Notes: generated by a model not told the origin, from the letters alone. A stretch of 46,997 nucleotides of DNA from an uncultured Bacteroidota bacterium (GCA_946479615.1 CAMLGR010000016.1:1-46997), one strand, 5' to 3'. Shown: positions 25,989 to 33,717, numbered from the stretch's first letter. Numbers and translations: made by a program.

Positions 25989-27260
25989 ATGGAAGACAAA
26001 ATCAAACATACTGATGATGACCCTTCTCCGGGTCTGCATAGTAAAATAAAACGCCGGGCTTTATTGGGAACGGCTGCTGCTACTGCAGTTATTGCTTTGG
26101 TCAAAACTGTGCAGGGACAAATCGTTCCCGCAGCTGTTCCCAAACCGGCACCAATTCCCGCGGACCCTACCAAAGTATTGGGACCTCCGCCGGGAACGAT
26201 CGGCACCCGTTCTTCCTTTGAACAATTACTTAAAAAACCATCCGATACTTCTTCACGCACCCCTTTACAAAGTTTATACGGTATCATTACACCTTCTGAT
26301 CTGCATTTCGAACGGCATCATGGGGGTGTACCGGCCATCGATCCGGAGAAATATCAATTGATGATCCACGGTATGGTAAAGAAGCCAATGGTATTTACTT
26401 TAAAAGACCTGAAACGTTTTCCTTCTGTATCGCGCATTGCTTTTCTTGAATGCTCGGGCAATTTCAGATCGGGTAAAGAAGAAATGACGCCACAGGATAT
26501 TTGCGGACTGACCAGCCAGAGCGAATGGACAGGTGTGATGCTCTCTACATTATTCCGTGAAGTGGGTGTGAGTTCAAAAGCGACCTGGTTTTTGGCAGAA
26601 GGTTCCGATGCAGCTGTTATGACAAGAAGTATACCTGTAAGCAAAGGATGGGATGATGCGATGATCGCATATGGCCAGAACGGAGAAGCGCTTCGCCCGC
26701 AGCAAGGGTATCCCGCAAGATTATTCCTGCCGGGATGGGAAGGCAATACCAATATCAAATGGATACGGAGAATTGAATTGTCGGATCAGCCTTTTATGAC
26801 CAGGGAAGAAACATCGAAGTATACAGAAACGATCAAAGAGGGTAAGATCAGGCAATTCAGTTTTGATATGGATGCCCGTTCCATTATTACTTTCCCGGCT
26901 TACCCGGTACAACTGGAAAAAGGCTGGGTAGAGATAAGCGGTCTTGCCTGGAGTGGACGCGGTAAAATAACGAGAGTGGAAATAAGCGTTGATGCAGGAA
27001 AGAAATGGTTCCCGGCAGAATTGCAAAATCCTGTACTCGATAAAGCGCATACCCGGTTCCGTTTTTTATGGAAATGGAACGGAAGTGAAACCGAGATCAT
27101 GAGCCGCGCCATTGATGAAACAGGGTACCAGCAACCGACATTGAAACAATTGACCGATGCCCGAGGGGCTGATATGGGCGGTTATCATTTGAATCCTGTT
27201 ACTGCATGGGCTATTAAAAGAGATGGCAGGGTTTTATTTAAACCTGAAAAATGGAAATGA
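25989..27260 (+). CDS. soxC: SoxC/SorA-type sulfite dehydrogenase, molybdopterin subunit
   Basis: A 423-residue periplasmic molybdoenzyme of the sulfite oxidase family. A twin-arginine signal KIKRRALLGTAAATAVIAL leads to the Moco domain, where C155 in FLECSGNFRSG is the molybdenum ligand. The C-terminal dimerisation domain includes VEISGLAWSGRGKITRVEISVDAGKKWFPAEL and ends with AWAIKRDGRV. It oxidises sulfite to sulfate, or in SoxCD removes electrons from protein-bound sulfane sulfur. No other sox genes (XYZAB) are in the window, so a sulfite dehydrogenase role is preferred. The frame opens earlier, at 25911, but ATG 25989 places the twin-arginine motif correctly. The Moco in this family is the MPT form, not bis-MGD. 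Confidence 0.9.
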   Translation: MEDKIKHTDDDPSPGLHSKIKRRALLGTAAATAVIALVKTVQGQIVPAAVPKPAPIPADPTKVLGPPPGTIGTRSSFEQLLKKPSDTSSRTPLQSLYGIITPSDLHFERHHGGVPAIDPEKYQLMIHGMVKKPMVFTLKDLKRFPSVSRIAFLECSGNFRSGKEEMTPQDICGLTSQSEWTGVMLSTLFREVGVSSKATWFLAEGSDAAVMTRSIPVSKGWDDAMIAYGQNGEALRPQQGYPARLFLPGWEGNTNIKWIRRIELSDQPFMTREETSKYTETIKEGKIRQFSFDMDARSIITFPAYPVQLEKGWVEISGLAWSGRGKITRVEISVDAGKKWFPAELQNPVLDKAHTRFRFLWKWNGSETEIMSRAIDETGYQQPTLKQLTDARGADMGGYHLNPVTAWAIKRDGRVLFKPEKWK

Positions 27261-27305
27261 GAGCGGTTTATATTGATTCACGTAACAGTATTTTTGTATC
27301 AGTAA

Positions 27306-28727
27306 ATGAGTAAAACAGATTTCGATGCAGTAGTTGTAGGAGCAGGACCTAACGGGCTGGCTGCCGCGATCAGGTTGCAGCGTGAAGGGCTATCTGTTTT
27401 GGTAGTGGAAGGCAAACCGACTATCGGCGGCGGTATGCGTACAGCCGAGCTGACATTGCCGGGATTCAAACATGATATCTGTTCTGCTGTTCATCCTATG
27501 GCCGCCAACTCTCCTTTCTTTAAAACATTACCGCTTGATCAATTCGGGTTGCAATATATCCGGCCGGAAGTAGCAGTGGCCCATCCTTTTGACGATGGTA
27601 CAGCGGCTGCTATTGTCGATTCCCTGAAAGAAACAGCGCTATCATTAGGAATAGATAAAGAAGCGTATATAAAATTGATACAGCCCGTCGTCGACAACTG
27701 GCCATTGATCGATACAGATCTGTTAGGCCCCCTGCATTTTCCCAAACACCCTGTTCCGTTTGCAAAATTTGGATTAAAAGCATTGTTGCCTGCTACGGTG
27801 CTGGCCCGCAAATTTCAATCTGAAAAAGCAAAAGGACTATGGGGTGGGGTAGCGGCGCATTCGTTATTGCCTTTATCGTATTATTCTACTTCAGCGATTG
27901 GCCTGGTGCTGATGGCCAATGCGCATATAAAGGGCTGGCCTATTCCAAAAGGTGGTTCGCAATCTATTGCCGATGCATTAGGTAATCATTTTATTTCATT
28001 GGGAGGAAAGATCGAAACAAACTTCTATGTCAGTTCATTAGCGCAATTACCTTCTTCAAAAGCAGTATTATTCGATATATCACCAAAACAATTATTGCAA
28101 TTGGGCGGTCACAGTTTTTCATCTTTCTATCAGCGGCAGTTAAAAAGATACCGCTATGGAATGGGTGTATTCAAAGTGGATTGGGCGCTTGATGCACCGG
28201 TACCGTTTACCGCGGTGGCTTGCAGAAAGGCCGGTACTGTTCATATCGGTAATACATTTGATGAGATAGCCTATACAGAACAATCGGTATGGAACGGGAA
28301 GCAGCCTGTCAATCCATTTATCTTACTGGCACAGCAAAGCCTGGTGGACACGACAAGAGCTCCGGAAGGAAAACATACGGCCTGGGCTTATTGCCATGTG
28401 CCTAATGGATCGGTAGCTGATATGACAACCATTATTGAAAAGCAGGTAGAACGGTTTGCTCCCGGTTTCAGGGAAAGGATCATTGGGCGGCATACGATGA
28501 ATACGGCACAACTCGAAGAATACAATCCTAATTATATCGGAGGGGATATCATTGGCGGCGCTACGGATATCCGCCAGCTTTTTACAAGACCAGCGTTGCG
28601 ATATTCTCCGTATCGAACCTCCACGAAAGGGTTATATCTCTGTTCGGCTTCCACGCCACCCGGTGGCGGTGTGCATGGCATGTGCGGTTATCATGCAGCG
28701 GGCCGCGCCCTGAAAGATATCTTCTAA
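27306..28727 (+). CDS. FAD-dependent oxidoreductase, phytoene-dehydrogenase-like (PYROXD2-type)
   Basis: A 473-residue flavoprotein with an N-terminal Rossmann motif VVVGAGPNGLAAAIRLQREGLSVLVVEG and the GGGMRTAELTLPGFKHDICSAVHP segment typical of the CrtI-related COG1233 group. It ends with CSASTPPGGGVHGMCGYHAA, the FAD-binding C-terminus. No carotenoid genes accompany it, and the nearest type is the PYROXD2-like branch with unknown substrate. It lies 45 nt after soxC; a TATTTTTG box at 27289-27296 could also start a separate transcript. Confidence 0.83.
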   Translation: MSKTDFDAVVVGAGPNGLAAAIRLQREGLSVLVVEGKPTIGGGMRTAELTLPGFKHDICSAVHPMAANSPFFKTLPLDQFGLQYIRPEVAVAHPFDDGTAAAIVDSLKETALSLGIDKEAYIKLIQPVVDNWPLIDTDLLGPLHFPKHPVPFAKFGLKALLPATVLARKFQSEKAKGLWGGVAAHSLLPLSYYSTSAIGLVLMANAHIKGWPIPKGGSQSIADALGNHFISLGGKIETNFYVSSLAQLPSSKAVLFDISPKQLLQLGGHSFSSFYQRQLKRYRYGMGVFKVDWALDAPVPFTAVACRKAGTVHIGNTFDEIAYTEQSVWNGKQPVNPFILLAQQSLVDTTRAPEGKHTAWAYCHVPNGSVADMTTIIEKQVERFAPGFRERIIGRHTMNTAQLEEYNPNYIGGDIIGGATDIRQLFTRPALRYSPYRTSTKGLYLCSASTPPGGGVHGMCGYHAAGRALKDIF

Positions 28728-28759
28728 CTCCCCTATGTGAAACCTGCGTATCTATGATC

Positions 28760-28833
28760 CTATGTGGTAAAATGGGTAGTGGGAATAGCGGGTAGGAAGG
28801 GATTCCTCTTCCCATTAGCTTTTTACCATATAG
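28760..28833 (+). terminator. Long imperfect hairpin after the sox operon
   Basis: CTATGTGGTAAAA (28760-28772) pairs with TTTTACCATATAG (28821-28833) with one G-U pair; further inner pairing involves TGGGA and TCCCA. It is about 33 nt after the stop and probably marks the operon end. Confidence 0.65.
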
Positions 28834-28886
28834 AGAAATACCGCAACGCCCGGTATTCAGGCAACCCATTAAAAAATTATAAATAA

Positions 28887-28928
28887 AGTCTACTATTTTG
28901 GTAGACTTATTATTTTCCCCTTTCTTTG
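28887..28928 (+). promoter_or_regulatory. Promoter and perfect palindromic operator of leader C and the YeiH operon (site 5)
   Basis: AGTCTAC (28887-28893), spacer TATTTTG, GTAGACT (28901-28907), both halves perfect. A -7-like box TTTCTTTG is at 28921-28928, 24 nt from the palindrome centre. TTTG of the spacer (28897-28900) is 20 nt upstream of it, in -33 position. Confidence 0.8.
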
Positions 28929-28948
28929 TATTCAATAAAAAGACAGGA

Positions 28949-29026
28949 ATGAATCTGACACTTAATCATAATCGCCGGGTGCTGATAAATAGCATTTACT
29001 TTTCCGGCTCTTATTATTGTTGTTGA
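28949..29026 (+). CDS. Leader C: 25-codon ORF ending in Cys-Cys
   Basis: An ORF starting MNLTLNHNRR and ending SGSYYCC, with its only two cysteines as the last two residues before TGA. It begins about 21 nt after the -7 box and is preceded by ACAGGA. The stop is 64 nt before the next gene. Its amino acid sequence is unlike leaders A and B except for the adjacent cysteines, so the shared feature is the codon pair and the position, as expected for a peptide whose translation rather than product matters. Confidence 0.55.
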   Translation: MNLTLNHNRRVLINSIYFSGSYYCC

Positions 29027-29090
29027 TCCTGTTGCCCAACCCCTTCCTTACTATCCGAAAATTTATCCATTACCTTAAAAATTTGATCAC

Positions 29091-29354
29091 ATGGCACGTT
29101 TTATCACAACTATTGAACTGCATAATGCAGATGAGAAAGATTACAGGACATTGAATACCGAATTGAAAAAAGAATCCTTCACGGAAAATAAAAATGTAAA
29201 AGGCCGGAAGATACAGCCCGGTAAAGAAGAATATAACCGCGAGGGAAATATTACATTGCAGGATGTTACCGGCGCTGTATTAAGAGCCGCAGGTAAAACA
29301 GGCAAAAAATATTCATTTACGATCATCAGGAACAAACCGGTTTATAATAACTAA
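29091..29354 (+). CDS. Small protein resembling the DUF2622/GhoS-like family
   Basis: An 87-residue protein. MARFITTIELHNADEKDYRTLNTELKKESF and EYNREGNITLQDVTGAVLRAAGKTGKKYSF recall small proteins annotated as DUF2622 or GhoS-like, from memory. GhoS is a ferredoxin-fold endoribonuclease antitoxin, but no GhoT-like toxin gene is adjacent, so a toxin-antitoxin role is not supported here. It is co-directional with the YeiH-type gene 25 nt downstream and sits behind leader C. No signal peptide. Confidence 0.55.
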   Translation: MARFITTIELHNADEKDYRTLNTELKKESFTENKNVKGRKIQPGKEEYNREGNITLQDVTGAVLRAAGKTGKKYSFTIIRNKPVYNN

Positions 29355-29379
29355 CTATTCCTGCCAACCAATTACCAAT

Positions 29380-30762
29380 ATGTCTAACGATAACAGCAAT
29401 CCGGGTTCGTATAGCGCCGAAACAACCCTGCCGCCCGATGCGATCAACAAGCGTCCGGGTAAATCATCGATTTTGTCTTTATTGCAGGAAGATGGCTGGG
29501 CAGTAACGATCGGCAGTGTGATCATACTTGCAGTATTAGCGATTGCCTTGTTTGCATCGGATTTTAAATTCACCACACCGGTCTATCAATGGGAAACAAG
29601 TGCCGATCTTACTCAAAAAGTATTGACAGGCAGTAATCTCCTGCTGATCGCCTTGATAGGTTTGCTCTTTGCTTTGCTTTCTGCTATTGCCATCCGTATT
29701 TCAGGAGGTAATATCAAACGCTATCTCACCGGTTTTGCATTCATTTATGTGCTGGCGATTATTTCATTGATCATTTCAGGAAATAAAACGATCAATTATT
29801 ATGGGATCGAGTATGTTGTTTTTGGATTGATCATCGGGTTACTCATCAGCAATCTTACCACATTACCTGCCTGGCTCAAAGAAGCAGCCCGTTCCGAGTT
29901 TTTTATCAAAACCGGGCTGGTGATATTAGGTACCAGTATTTTGTTTACCGATATCATTAAAGCAGGGTTACCCGGTATCTTACAAGCTGTAGTAGTGGTA
30001 GCTGTTGTATGGTTCTTTGCGTTATGGCTGGCAAGAAAACTCGGTGTGGATGATGAGTTCGGTGTGATCCTCGCTTCGGCAGTGGCTATCTGTGGTGTAT
30101 CTGCTGCTATCGTAGCAAGCGGCGCTATCAAAGGAGATAAGAAGAAACTTTCTTATGTGACCACATTGGTATTGCTGGTAGCCATTCCCATGCTGATCAT
30201 TCAGCCCTGGCTGATACGTAAACTGGGCATTCCTGAAATAGTAGGTGGCGCATGGTTGGGTGGCACATTGGATACGACTGCATCGGTAACAGCTGCAGCA
30301 CAACTGGTAGGACCTGTTGCATTGAAAGCGGGGGTGATCATAAAATTTTCACAGAATGTATTGATCGGTGTGGCAGCTTTCCTGATCGCTGCCTGGTGGG
30401 TGATAAAAAAGAACCCGGCCGGTACTGCGGGTACAGAAGGCAAAGGATTGGGTGTGATCTGGGAACGCTTTCCCAAATTCGTATTGGGTTTTATTGCTGC
30501 CTCCCTGCTGTTCTCCTTTTTCATACCGGCTGATACGACCAGACAGGTAAGCGGTGTATTGAACAGTTTGCGTACGATCTGGTTTGCGCTGGCCTTTGTA
30601 GCGATCGGCCTGGAAGCAAGATTTGCCGATCTTGTGAAAATACAGGGTGGAAGACCGGCGCTGGCATTTATAGGCGCACAAGTATTCAATATACTCTGGA
30701 CCCTGCTCTGGGCTTATCTTTTATTCAGTGGCGTATTATTCCCTTCGCCTGATATCAAATAA
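29380..30762 (+). CDS. YeiH/UPF0324-family putative sulfate exporter
   Basis: A 460-residue inner-membrane protein with about 11-12 hydrophobic helices. The family core is visible: YYGIEYVVFGLIIGLLISNL, FIKTGLVILGTSILF, DDEFGVILASAVAICGVSAAIVASGAI, GGAWLGGTLDTTASVTAAAQLVG and LRTIWFALAFVAIGLEARF. Family members are annotated as putative sulfate exporters and are often sulfur-regulated; direct transport evidence is thin. With sulfite oxidation to sulfate encoded upstream, export of excess sulfate would be coherent. It is longer than usual at the N-terminus by about 60 residues, with one extra helix. Confidence 0.85.
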   Translation: MSNDNSNPGSYSAETTLPPDAINKRPGKSSILSLLQEDGWAVTIGSVIILAVLAIALFASDFKFTTPVYQWETSADLTQKVLTGSNLLLIALIGLLFALLSAIAIRISGGNIKRYLTGFAFIYVLAIISLIISGNKTINYYGIEYVVFGLIIGLLISNLTTLPAWLKEAARSEFFIKTGLVILGTSILFTDIIKAGLPGILQAVVVVAVVWFFALWLARKLGVDDEFGVILASAVAICGVSAAIVASGAIKGDKKKLSYVTTLVLLVAIPMLIIQPWLIRKLGIPEIVGGAWLGGTLDTTASVTAAAQLVGPVALKAGVIIKFSQNVLIGVAAFLIAAWWVIKKNPAGTAGTEGKGLGVIWERFPKFVLGFIAASLLFSFFIPADTTRQVSGVLNSLRTIWFALAFVAIGLEARFADLVKIQGGRPALAFIGAQVFNILWTLLWAYLLFSGVLFPSPDIK

Positions 30763-30849
30763 GAATAGCAAGAGTGCCGGGTTACTTCATGTCATCCGCC
30801 TATTATTTCATAATTTTAGGACCTCTACTAACGGTTAAAATAAAGTTGC

Positions 30850-31773
30850 ATGGATAAGATCTATTTGAGTGATTCAGGACCTAAAGTTTCTCCTGCCGTC
30901 TACGGTTTCTGGAGATGGGAAGATACCAGTTCATCTGCCGCAGATGTCATGGAAAAGATCATCAATATCTGTCTCGAACTTGGTATCAACACCTTTGATC
31001 ATTCCGATGTATACGGAGGTTATCAATGCGAGGAATTATTCGGTAATGTGATCAAACAACGTTCCTTCCGCCGCGAGGATATCGTATTGTTTACAAAATG
31101 CGGTGTCGTTTTACCTCATCCCAACAGACCTGAAGTAAGAGTGAGGTATTATGATACATCACCGGCCCATATTTTAAAGAGCCTTGATAATTCATTAAAG
31201 AAATTACGCACTGATTATATCGATATATTCCTGCTTGATCATCTCGATCCTCTTTCCAACCTGGAAGAAACAGCGCTGACGCTGGAACGCCTCCGCACTT
31301 CCGGTAAGATCAGGAATATCGGGGTAGCGAATTTTTCTGTTTTCCAGCACCAGTTACTGGCTTCTTACCTGCGGGTGCCCATCGTTACCAATCATATTGA
31401 ACTGAATATATTAAATACCACGGCACTCGATAACGGGCAGCTTGATTATATCAAGCAACGTTATATGCGTCCCCTGGCAGCTGCCCCACTGGCCGGCGGG
31501 CGCATCGAGAATGGTACGGACGAACTGGCGATCAGGGTGCACTATAAGCTGGAAGAACTGGGTAAGAAATATGGAAAGAATATCGAATCCATTGCAGTGG
31601 CCTGGCTGATCAAATTAGGTGCTTTGCCACTGATCGGCACCCTGAATGAACAACGGATCCGCAATATCGCCGATGCATTCAGTGTTGATCTCGAACAACA
31701 GGACTGGTATGAATTATACAATGCCTCACGTGTTAAAACCCCGGCGATCGATTCTTCTATTACTGAAGCTTAG
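30850..31773 (+). CDS. Aldo/keto reductase (YdhF-like)
   Basis: A 307-residue NADPH-dependent oxidoreductase with TIM-barrel motifs. The catalytic aspartate and tyrosine are in NTFDHSDVYGGYQCEELFG; the lysine is in IVLFTKCGV, and DYIDIFLLDHLDP and IGVANFSVFQHQLL complete the pattern. The C-terminal PLIGTLNEQRIRNIADA binds NADPH. The physiological substrate is unknown. It follows the YeiH gene by 87 nt without a clear promoter, so co-transcription from site 5 is possible, and a hairpin follows it. Confidence 0.9.
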   Translation: MDKIYLSDSGPKVSPAVYGFWRWEDTSSSAADVMEKIINICLELGINTFDHSDVYGGYQCEELFGNVIKQRSFRREDIVLFTKCGVVLPHPNRPEVRVRYYDTSPAHILKSLDNSLKKLRTDYIDIFLLDHLDPLSNLEETALTLERLRTSGKIRNIGVANFSVFQHQLLASYLRVPIVTNHIELNILNTTALDNGQLDYIKQRYMRPLAAAPLAGGRIENGTDELAIRVHYKLEELGKKYGKNIESIAVAWLIKLGALPLIGTLNEQRIRNIADAFSVDLEQQDWYELYNASRVKTPAIDSSITEA

Positions 31774-31778
31774 AGAAT

Positions 31779-31860
31779 TCAAAAGTAAAAAGTCAAAATC
31801 AAAAAGGTTCTGCTGTAATAGGAGAGCCTTTTTGATTTTTGAATCTTGATTTTTGACTTT
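31779..31860 (+). terminator. Imperfect A/T-rich hairpin after the aldo/keto reductase gene
   Basis: The left part (31779-31807, AAAGTCAAAATCAAAAAGG type) is complementary to the right part (31827-31860), with the best stem TCAAAAAGG/CCTTTTTGA. The arm sequence resembles that of the hairpin after hemB, suggesting one family of intergenic hairpins. Confidence 0.6.
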
Positions 31861-31916
31861 AACGAATTAATAGCCTTTCTCCCTGTTAAAATACGGTGTT
31901 AATGAGGAAAATTACT

Positions 31917-31958
31917 AGTCTACTTTCTTGGTAGACTTTATATTTTTTATTATCATTG
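31917..31958 (+). promoter_or_regulatory. Promoter and perfect palindromic operator (site 6)
   Basis: AGTCTAC (31917-31923), spacer TTTCTTG, GTAGACT (31931-31937). A -7-like box TATCATTG lies at 31951-31958, 24 nt from the centre. Downstream is a two-codon ORF ATG-AAA-TAG at 31963 followed directly by a small hairpin AACGCC/GGCGTT (31972-31990) with TTTT, which may be a minimal counterpart of the leaders. No cysteine codons are present. Confidence 0.75.
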
Positions 31959-32028
31959 TTTTATGAAATAGAACGCCGCTGCAAGGCGTTTTACTACAGA
32001 TATTTACTGTTCCAAAAAACCGGAAAAA

Positions 32029-32355
32029 ATGATGATAAGTGTGGGAAGTACTTTCTTTAAATATATACTGCTGTTTATATTTATAGGTTCCGGTCCTGTT
32101 CAGCAAAACGGACCCGTTGTGATCGAAGGAAAAGTAGTAGCGGCCGCAACAGGCAAACCTGTTTTTCATGCACATGTTTTTGTGCTCGATGGCGAAGAAG
32201 AAGCATTGACGGATAACAATGGGAATTTCAGTATAAAAAGCTGGCAAAAAACACCGTTGAAATTAACCGTCGAAAGACAGGATGCATACCAGAAGATCAG
32301 TGTCGTTGTCAAAGATCCATTGGTCAGGCAACTGATACGATTGAAAGACCGGTAA
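32029..32355 (+). CDS. Small exported protein with CarboxypepD_reg-like domain
   Basis: A 108-residue protein: a hydrophobic N-terminal segment (FFKYILLFIFIGSG) that could be a signal peptide or anchor, then one CarboxypepD_reg-like beta-sandwich (VIEGKVVAAATGKPVFHAHVFVLDGEEEALTDNNGNFSI). Such domains usually begin TonB receptors; here one stands alone. The function is unknown. It is 28 nt upstream of the hydroxylase gene and both lie behind operator site 6. Confidence 0.7.
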   Translation: MMISVGSTFFKYILLFIFIGSGPVQQNGPVVIEGKVVAAATGKPVFHAHVFVLDGEEEALTDNNGNFSIKSWQKTPLKLTVERQDAYQKISVVVKDPLVRQLIRLKDR

Positions 32356-32383
32356 TCATCCATCATACTATAATAATTATATT

Positions 32384-33592
32384 ATGAATCTCAATGTCCT
32401 GGCATTTGCAGTTCCTTTATTTACAAGCCTGATGTTATTGGAGTACTTCATTGCCAAAAAGAAAAAACTTCCTTATTTCAACCTGCACAATTCTATTGCG
32501 AATGTAAGTGTGGGTATTGCCGAACGGCTCTGTGATGTATTCGTAGCAGGTCTTTTTTATTTTGTTTATGATGACCTGCAAAAGCAGTATGGGTTATTCC
32601 ATATCAAACCCGGGATATTCCTGTGGATCTTATTATTTATCCTTACCGATTTTGTATGGTACTGGTATCACCGCCTGGCTCATGAGATCAATATCTTCTG
32701 GATGGCGCACGTGGTCCATCACCAGAGCGAGGATTTTAATTATACCGCTTCGGCCCGTATCACCGTTTTCCAGGCATTTGTACGCACCGGGTTCTGGGCC
32801 ATCCTGCCCCTGATCGGTTTTCCTGCCGGTATGATCACCAGTTTATTACTGGTGCATGGTCTTTATCCTTTCTTTATTCATACCCGTTTGATCGGTAAAC
32901 TGGGTGTGCTTGAATATATATTAGTTACTCCATCGCATCATCGTGTGCATCATGCCAGTGATGAAAAATACCTGGATAAGAACTATGGCGATGTATTGAT
33001 CATCTGGGACAAACTCTTCGGCACTTTTAAAAAGGAAGAAGAAGAGCCGGTGTATGGATTGACCAAACCTCTCAAAACTTATAGTTTTCTCTGGCAGCAT
33101 TTTCATTTTGCTATTGAATTATGGCTGGCGGTAAAAAGCAAACCCACGTTCAAAGAAAAATTGAAAGTGATATTTGGTAAACCTGAACGTATCGATCCGT
33201 CCCTGCGAAGCAAGGCCGAGACCATGTTCAATATCCGCCAGAACCCCCAGGCAATGGAACAACCCCTGCACAGGTATGTGATCTGGCAGATGATTGTGCT
33301 GCTGGTGGGACTTTTTATCTTTATTCTTTTTGAAAATTATCTTTCCCTGGGACTTAAAACCGGTCTTTCTTTCATCATCATACTTACCCTGGTCAATTGC
33401 GGAGCGATCATGGAGCAAAAGAGATGGGTGTTCCTGGTTGAGTTTTTGCGCCTTTCCGTGTTATTGATGCTTCCTTTCTATTCATTCCAGTTCTGGCAGA
33501 CCAAGCTGTTTATCGCTTTCCTGCTGGGCGGGGTATTACTTTTCTATTACAGGCCGATCAGGAGGAATTACCTGGCGTACATCTATAAATAA
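32384..33592 (+). CDS. Sterol desaturase/fatty acid hydroxylase superfamily membrane protein (alkylglycerol monooxygenase-like)
   Basis: A 402-residue multi-pass membrane di-iron enzyme. The histidine boxes are HRLAHE (about 103-108), HVVHHQ (about 116-121) and HHRVHH (about 186-191). The architecture, three helices before the first box and an extra membrane module after the di-iron core, is like the alkylglycerol monooxygenase (TMEM195) branch. The substrate could be a lipid or ether lipid; it cannot be fixed here. Its position behind operator site 6 would tie it to the same regulation, so a sulfur-containing lipid (for example sulfonolipid, known in Bacteroidota) is a speculative candidate. 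Confidence 0.85.
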   Translation: MNLNVLAFAVPLFTSLMLLEYFIAKKKKLPYFNLHNSIANVSVGIAERLCDVFVAGLFYFVYDDLQKQYGLFHIKPGIFLWILLFILTDFVWYWYHRLAHEINIFWMAHVVHHQSEDFNYTASARITVFQAFVRTGFWAILPLIGFPAGMITSLLLVHGLYPFFIHTRLIGKLGVLEYILVTPSHHRVHHASDEKYLDKNYGDVLIIWDKLFGTFKKEEEEPVYGLTKPLKTYSFLWQHFHFAIELWLAVKSKPTFKEKLKVIFGKPERIDPSLRSKAETMFNIRQNPQAMEQPLHRYVIWQMIVLLVGLFIFILFENYLSLGLKTGLSFIIILTLVNCGAIMEQKRWVFLVEFLRLSVLLMLPFYSFQFWQTKLFIAFLLGGVLLFYYRPIRRNYLAYIYK

Positions 33593-33620
33593 GAGGTTTC
33601 CGGGCAAAAATGATTCAATA

Positions 33621-33674
33621 AAGGATGAGTTATGGAGTATGAATGGCTTAATTCATACTCCATAACTCATCCTT
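33621..33674. terminator. Perfect 24-bp hairpin with 6-nt loop
   Basis: Arms 33621-33644 and 33651-33674 are exactly complementary; the loop is GGCTTA. It lies 28 nt after the hydroxylase stop. There is no long T-run, but such a stem would stop or protect transcripts. It may also be a dispersed repeat. Confidence 0.8.
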
Positions 33675-33693
33675 CTTAATAGCCAATACATCT

Positions 33694-33701
33694 TATCTTT
33701 G
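33694..33701 (+). promoter_or_regulatory. Probable -7 promoter box for osmC-like and metZ-like genes
   Basis: TATCTTTG fits the Bacteroidota TAnnTTTG box and lies 16 nt before the OsmC-family start. No palindrome of the shared type precedes it. Confidence 0.5.
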
Positions 33702-33717
33702 CAGCTCAATTAGTTTT

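Noticed and set aside
29091..29354. Type V toxin-antitoxin module
   Set aside because: The small protein may resemble GhoS-like families, but no small membrane toxin gene is adjacent.
30201..30689. 162-codon ORF on the minus strand inside the YeiH-type gene
   Set aside because: An antisense shadow of a membrane protein; rich in Ala, Pro, Asn and Thr as expected for a reversed frame, with no family features.
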